The notes below the pieces were generated by a model. The model saw only the letters and a list, made by a program, of their open reading frames with translations. It ran no database searches and was not told the origin of the DNA. Shown piece by piece: positions 58,607 through 64,000 of a DNA stretch of 64,000 nucleotides. Within the stretch, counting starts at the first letter, position 1. Every line of letters begins with the position of its first letter. Both the position numbers and the translations under genes were made by a program. Location of the stretch: positions 622,001-686,000 of the forward strand of contig JAESUZ010005469.1 of the NCBI GenBank assembly GCA_017311185.1, in the 5' to 3' direction. The stretch comes from Proteles cristata cristata. Its lineage: Eukaryota; Chordata; Mammalia; Carnivora; Hyaenidae.

Positions 58607-61600
58607 TATGAAATCTTAACTACGATTTCATTTTGCTCTGAACAATCAGGATTTTTTTCCTGTCTTTACTGGTTTGTGTTGGTGTTAAACATTTCCAAAT
58701 TGACAAATCAGATATTTGGATTTATTATTTTAAAGATTTTTGTCTCACTTTGAGAAGAGTGCCACAGATATCTCTGTTTCAGAAGTGATTATCTGTGATG
58801 CCATAGCAACATCCCTGGCTGTTAGCAGAATATATATTATTTCTGTGGTTTTGTGAATCAGTAACCACTAAAAGATTTCAGAACAGTCATCTATGAATGA
58901 TTTGTTCAGAATGTGCTTAATGAGAGAAACTATGGCGTAAGACAACCTCACAATACATGTAAGGATATTTTTTCAGTGTTACACTTGGCTCTGTTCTCGA
59001 TTATGCAACTTGGATTTTCAATCACCGTTGTACTATGCAGATATATTTGATGGAGTTTGGGTCTGTTTCCTGGGAAGCCCTGCAGGACAATACTTGTCAA
59101 ACCGGTATTGAAATCAGGGGATCTGCTGACTGGAGCCAACCATATGGTGGGACAGGAAGCTTTCTGGGTTGAAGAGGTGACTAACAGTGGGCTGGCTGCT
59201 CTTCTCTGCTCACCTATGAGAGCCTGCTTCAGATCTGATAGGAAGTAGGTTTCAAAGATTTGAGAGGACAATATGAGGCTGTGTGCCCTATATCTAACTG
59301 GGAGTGATGCATATGACCACAGCATATGAGCAGCTCTAGGGTATAGTCTGGCTCTCTGCCAAATAGAAGCCCTAGTAGTAAAATTAAAGGGCTACAAGTT
59401 GTGCCCTTCAGAATTTTTCTGAGTATGGCTCCTCTGTGGGCCGCTGCTTCTGCTAGATGGGAAGATCTAGCCTTCTAGATCTTCTAGGTGCTTTTCTAGT
59501 TCCTATCCTTTTATCAATTATCTGTTCTTTTTTACTGTGAATTATGTATGTTACCGTCTGACCTCTTCCTGCATTTTGATACACTCAGATATTTTAGTTA
59601 TACATTTTAGGATCTTTTGGAGAGCTGACTTAACCTAGGTCTCCTTGCAAACAGATCACAAGATAATGACTTACATGCCAGTACTTTGTTTGGGTAGAGT
59701 CCACAGTGAGAATGAAGAACCAGGGGAAACCAACACAAAGATGAATTATTAAAGTGATCAATACTACTATTGGGTGCTCATTCTCACTGGGATTTTGGAG
59801 GCACCTCATGAATATGTCTCCCCACAAAATAAAAGGGGAAAATGTTTACCCATTGACTCTCATTCTTGGTGGATCAGTGTTGTTCTTTGAGCATTAAGTC
59901 CCTACACTTCTTCTAATTTGTGTTTGTGCCTCTTCTTCCACACTGTCAGGCAGCATGATGCATATGAGGCAAACTCCAGATGGCACTTAACTATAAATGG
60001 GGGAAGTTAGTTGATGTGGCTGGAATAAGAAGTAAAGACAGGAAGGGTTTTTGGTAGTGCAGACGTGGAGCCCACTGTAGGGACAGATAGGTTTTTCATA
60101 TGGATCTCAAGGCCTAGAGTCCTCTGGAGCATTTGCTGTCCTGAATCCCTCATTTGTTGTAGTGTTCTTCTCACATGAGTTCAGTTGTGCCTTAACTTTG
60201 TTATTTGAAAGGATTGTTGGCATTTCCCTTAGTAATTTTAGCATACCACGTGGAATATTGGTCAGATCAGAGTGACCTGGAATGTGGAATGCATTTCCCT
60301 TTCACGGACACAGGTCCACTGCCTTATCCACATTGAAGCATAAAACATTTAGAGGCATTATCTCAATTATATTCCATATCCTTGATTTTGGAATGGGGGA
60401 AGGTTGTTAACTGTTCAGCTACTATTAATATTCTTCTAAAAAAAAATTATTTAGCAGAATTCTGTCATAGGGTGAATTGACTCTTTTACATCTTCAAAAA
60501 TGAAGGACCAAATCTTCACTTCGTTTTTCCAGATGGACCCAGGAACCCCAATAAGTATAGTTCATGCTTCTATTAAACTGTGACATCTGATAGATGAGTG
60601 AACATTTAGAGTAGACTGTAAGGAAAAACTAAAAAACAGTCCCCAGCAGGATTAAAACATTATGCATGTCTTCAGCAGTTATGTGACAAATGAGTCTGAT
60701 TCAGAAACCAACTTTGAACAAAAGCAATTGAGTTACACAATTATTATATGTGTTCTTTGTAGTTATGTATTTTTATGAAGTCATAGTGCAGAAATTATAA
60801 GGTTAACTACTATCATGACTCATGCAGAGGGTATGAAACATCAGTTTCCTACCATCTACTCAAGCTGCAGTTCAAGTCTCTAGCACCTTTTGCTTCTTAT
60901 AAGTAGATGAACTGATCTTAATTCTTTCTCTGTGGTATCTGATTTCTTTCCTACCTGGGTATTCTGTTTTTAAGGAAATATATACTGCTTATAGGAGTGC
61001 TACTTTATGGGTGGTAGTGAGGAACAAGGTCTCTATTTGTGCAGGTAGATAGAAGGGACACTTTCGCAAATGAAGTACATTGCACAGTATCTGACATACA
61101 ATAACTCCCCCACTTGTTATATTTTGTAGAGGTAAAAAGGACAGAAAACCCCCCAGAAAGGCAGATTCTAATATCAATGTATAACTGTTATACCATCCTC
61201 AACCAATTGGAAATTATTATCCAGTGAGACATTTTTCTGATTTGTTCTTTTGCTCTGGTTCAAAATGGACATTACTGTTTCAATAAAGAATTCAGTTTAC
61301 TCTGCTAGAACTTTCTTTTGGTCTCAGGGAGTTAAACAGTTAGGTGACTTGAGGTTAAGATATCTTAGCACCTTTAGAGCAAAATATAGTCTTAAGGGAG
61401 TGATAGAATATACCATCTGAGGATAAGGAGTTTTAGATTATAAGGGAAATGATTCCCTTTGTGGGCTCTTCAGGAATAACTTTCTATTTTGTGGTTGGTC
61501 ACTTTCAATGTATGGCAATTGCTTTCCATTATAATCCCAAGCTTTAATCAATAGGTACCATATTATACAACTTATAGTTACATTCTACCCAAAATATGTC

Positions 61601-62574
61601 AAATGTGGTTTCTGAGTGGCTGATTTACAGTAAGTCTTCCTCAGTCCCTAAAGTGGGACTAATTTGAACTCCCATAGACTGAGGCATTTTTTTCATATGA
61701 AAAGTGTGTGTTTGGGGGGTGGGAATGGGCTGTAGAGATAGGAGCAGTAAACCACTATGTCAACTTATTCACATACAGATTGATCCATTGTCATCTCCTT
61801 TGCATCTACATGGATTGTTGTGAATTATCTGCTCACCCTGGGAGAGACGTGCTCTGAATTCTAATAATTTGAAATCTGTGAATCTATTAAAACCATATTT
61901 GTAGCTCTAAAAAAAATTGATACTCACTGGGCAGTTTGCCCAACAAGAGAAAGTCAAAGAGATTATACACTTATCCTAAGTAACAGCAACCACCCTGCCA
62001 ATTCTTCTTTTGAAAGAATACAGCAGACCCAAATTATACATCTAGAGGTAAGGGGAGACAAGAAAAGAACTCAATATATCAACATCAGAAAGTAAATTCC
62101 ACAATAATGGTTACAATAATGTTTCAAGATGTGATTTCAGCATAGGCCTAGTCGTTGAACTAATCATAGCTTAGATGGATTTTAAATTGTTTAAAGCATA
62201 TCCTGAGGTTGTTAAATATGTTTACCTCCCTCACTTGAAATCCAAATATTCAGTCATATACCAGTAGACCCTGAGATTACTTGGGGCAGACAGCTACCTC
62301 GTTGTTTGACACGCTGTGAGGCCCAGAGTGTCACAGTTGATGTATTGTGGTCAGAACATGACCTTCTGATTTCCAATCCAAAGATTTTTCATCTGATACT
62401 GAATTAACACATTTAGCTCTTCCACTATGCTAAAATAGTGACATAAAGATGCCTAAACTGGTGTTTCCAAGGGAACTCTGTTTTATGCAATGGGTTTGGT
62501 TAAGTTAACTTGTTAGAGTTGTAGTGTGATTTTCCCAAGGGATAGGTTTTGTCTTTTCACCTATAGAGTCTCAA

Positions 62575-62635
62575 CTATTATTCCTGGCACTTACAGGATG
62601 GTACCTGATAATTGCTTGATGAATGAACGAATGTG
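62575..62635 (+). mobile_element. L2/MIR-type 3' tail fragment
   Basis: CCTGGCACTTACAGGATGGT followed by GCTTGATGAATGAACGAATG resembles the 3' end of mammalian L2, which ends in ATGAATGAATG units. Confidence 0.5.
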
Positions 62636-62774
62636 ATAAGTGCTAATCTTTGTACCACAGAGTCACACAGGACAGGTAAACCAAGAAAGAATTCACATGG
62701 GATAAAGTTATAGTCAAGTTCTTGAGTAGGTGGAGTTTTCCTATGATGAAGAGAGTAGAGAATCAGCAAACATA

Positions 62775-62868
62775 GTTGTAAAAGACTCTTCTCGAGGGCA
62801 AGAACCAAGTTGTGTCCATCCTTTTGTACTCTGGTGTCCAGCATATAGTAGGTCCTGAAAAATACTCT
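62775..62868 (+). mobile_element. L2 3' end fragment
   Basis: TCTCGAGGGCAAGAACCAAG, TTGTACTCTGGTGTCCAGCA and ATAGTAGGTCCTGAAAAATA follow the L2 terminal order 'gagggcagggacc ... tgtatccccagc ... catagtaggtgctcaataaat'. Confidence 0.7.
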
Positions 62869-64000
62869 GTATGGCTTCCTCTCTGTATAAACTTGAAGTG
62901 CATCTTTCTTTACTTCCACATTAAGAATCTGGTAAATGTTTTTTTGTTTTCAAAGATTTCTTGTTTGATTATATCTAAATGATACATGCTAGAGAAAATG
63001 AAATGTTATCAAAAGAGTAAATCTCTTATTCGATTTAATTAAGTCAATAGGAAGTCGAAAGTCCTATTTGCTTAGATGATCCTTTTTTTTTCGATAATTG
63101 AGCATTGCCTTTCTTTCTTGGGCTGTTGAAGGTGACTACTTCAAATGACTACATTTGGCACTAAGTAGGGGGTCCTACTATTAATTTTCAATTAACCACA
63201 TTGTTGATTATCTTGTCCAGTAACAATACTTCAGTTGTTTGCACTGTCTATCTCAGTTGAGTAGAGCATGGAATCAGCAAAAGCCTGATTATGGATTCTG
63301 TTCTTGTATGGGCTTGTTAGATTTGCAAAGGGAAAAAAGCCCTTGAATAAACATAGTGCTCCAAATGTTGGTTAACTGTTGAATGAGTGAATGTTATTAT
63401 TACTTGGCTAAAGAAGGCAGGTCATCACATCTCATTACTATTCTTGGATAAACAACCAACTAGTGACAGTAATTTCATAACTTTAATGTGTGTGTGTTAT
63501 GTATTTCTGATACTAATGTTTACTTCTTTAATGGAAATAGGAAACCTATGATGTTCATTGTTGGCCTAAACATTTTTCAGAGTAAAATACTGCCCTAATA
63601 CTAGTTCATAAATATTTTGAATTTGTATGTGAATTTTGAAACACTATAAACTCAGAAAAAAAATTATCAAAAGAAAAAAATGTCAAGCAAGTAAAGTGTC
63701 CATGTTGAAGAATACTGATTACATTAAAATGAAATAGATAGCACTTCCTCAAAACACCAGAAAAAATTTTAAAAGGATATATCACTTCAAAAATATGTGT
63801 GAATGTTGCTTTGCATAGATTAGTGTAGATTACATTTTATACAGTAGCAAAACAGATAAACTTGCTGTTTAGATATGGAGTCTGAACTGAGAAAACATTT
63901 CAGATCAGCTGGATATGTGTTGAAGGGTTTAGATACAGAATCACCCAACAAGTCTTAGCATTGAAAGCTGACCTGTGGTTTCTTGAAAGATGTTTTTATT

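Larger units (their letters stand above)
46447..64000 (+). other. BNC2: BNC2 intron, 5' part, running off the window
   Basis: The intron begins at the gttgga donor and has no acceptor assigned in the window. It contains a MIR, three carnivore SINEs, L2-type tails, GT repeats and one enhancer-like block at about 49.38-49.80 kb. The stretches 47.0-49.3, 50.5-54.2, 55.8-58.3 and 58.7-62.5 kb show no feature I can name beyond AT-rich unique sequence and small low-complexity tracts. Confidence 0.85.

Noticed and set aside
1..64000. CRISPR arrays, bacterial operons, retroviral genes or an unknown defence-type system
   Set aside because: No spaced direct-repeat arrays, no dense ORFs and no gag/pol-like frames were seen. 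The window is ordinary vertebrate gene interior, and its novelty potential is regulatory and not a new protein system.

Overview
This is mammalian nuclear DNA from a carnivoran, most likely a cat-family species. The main evidence is eleven copies or fragments of the carnivore tRNA-Lys-derived SINE (CAN-SINE), several of the type with a CT-rich centre and an AAATAAAT tail that I associate with felids. The window also has older mammalian repeats (MIR, L2, L1M-like and hAT fossils), long AT-rich introns and no bacterial-style gene packing.

The only protein-coding gene I can support is BNC2 (basonuclin 2, a nuclear C2H2 zinc-finger protein), read on the + strand. Two internal coding exons lie in the window. 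One is a 201-bp exon at 7071-7271 and the other an 84-bp exon at 46363-46446. Both start and end in phase 0, have AG/GT borders, and encode peptides I recognise from the N-terminal part of basonuclin 2. The rest is intron: the 3' end of the upstream intron (1-7070), a complete 39-kb intron (7272-46362) and the start of the next intron (46447-64000). The first two coding exons and the zinc-finger exons lie outside the window.

A compact CpG island (about 7690-8225) begins only 0.4 kb downstream of the first exon. It has a TATA-like box, two good splice-donor candidates on the + strand, one on the - strand, and a 30-codon ORF whose stop overlaps the second donor. BNC2 is known for alternative promoters, so an internal promoter is the best reading, possibly bidirectional. 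This is the most interesting single locus here.

Layout: 1-7070 is SINE-free intron with a complex-sequence block and a purine/GT tract (4540-5380). 7071-8225 holds the exon and CpG island. 8.2-32.8 kb is repeat-poor intron with one old SINE at 17.9 kb and several enhancer-like blocks (12.8, 23.7, 25.4 and 28.6 kb). 32.3-46 kb is dense in repeats, including two SINEs inserted into one target and a SINE inside a MIR. The second exon follows at 46.4 kb. An enhancer-like block rich in homeodomain-type motifs sits at 49.4-49.8 kb. Repeat-bearing intron runs to the end. No tRNA, rRNA, CRISPR, retroviral gene or second gene was found. Repeat names and protein matches come from memory of consensus sequences; nothing was searched.
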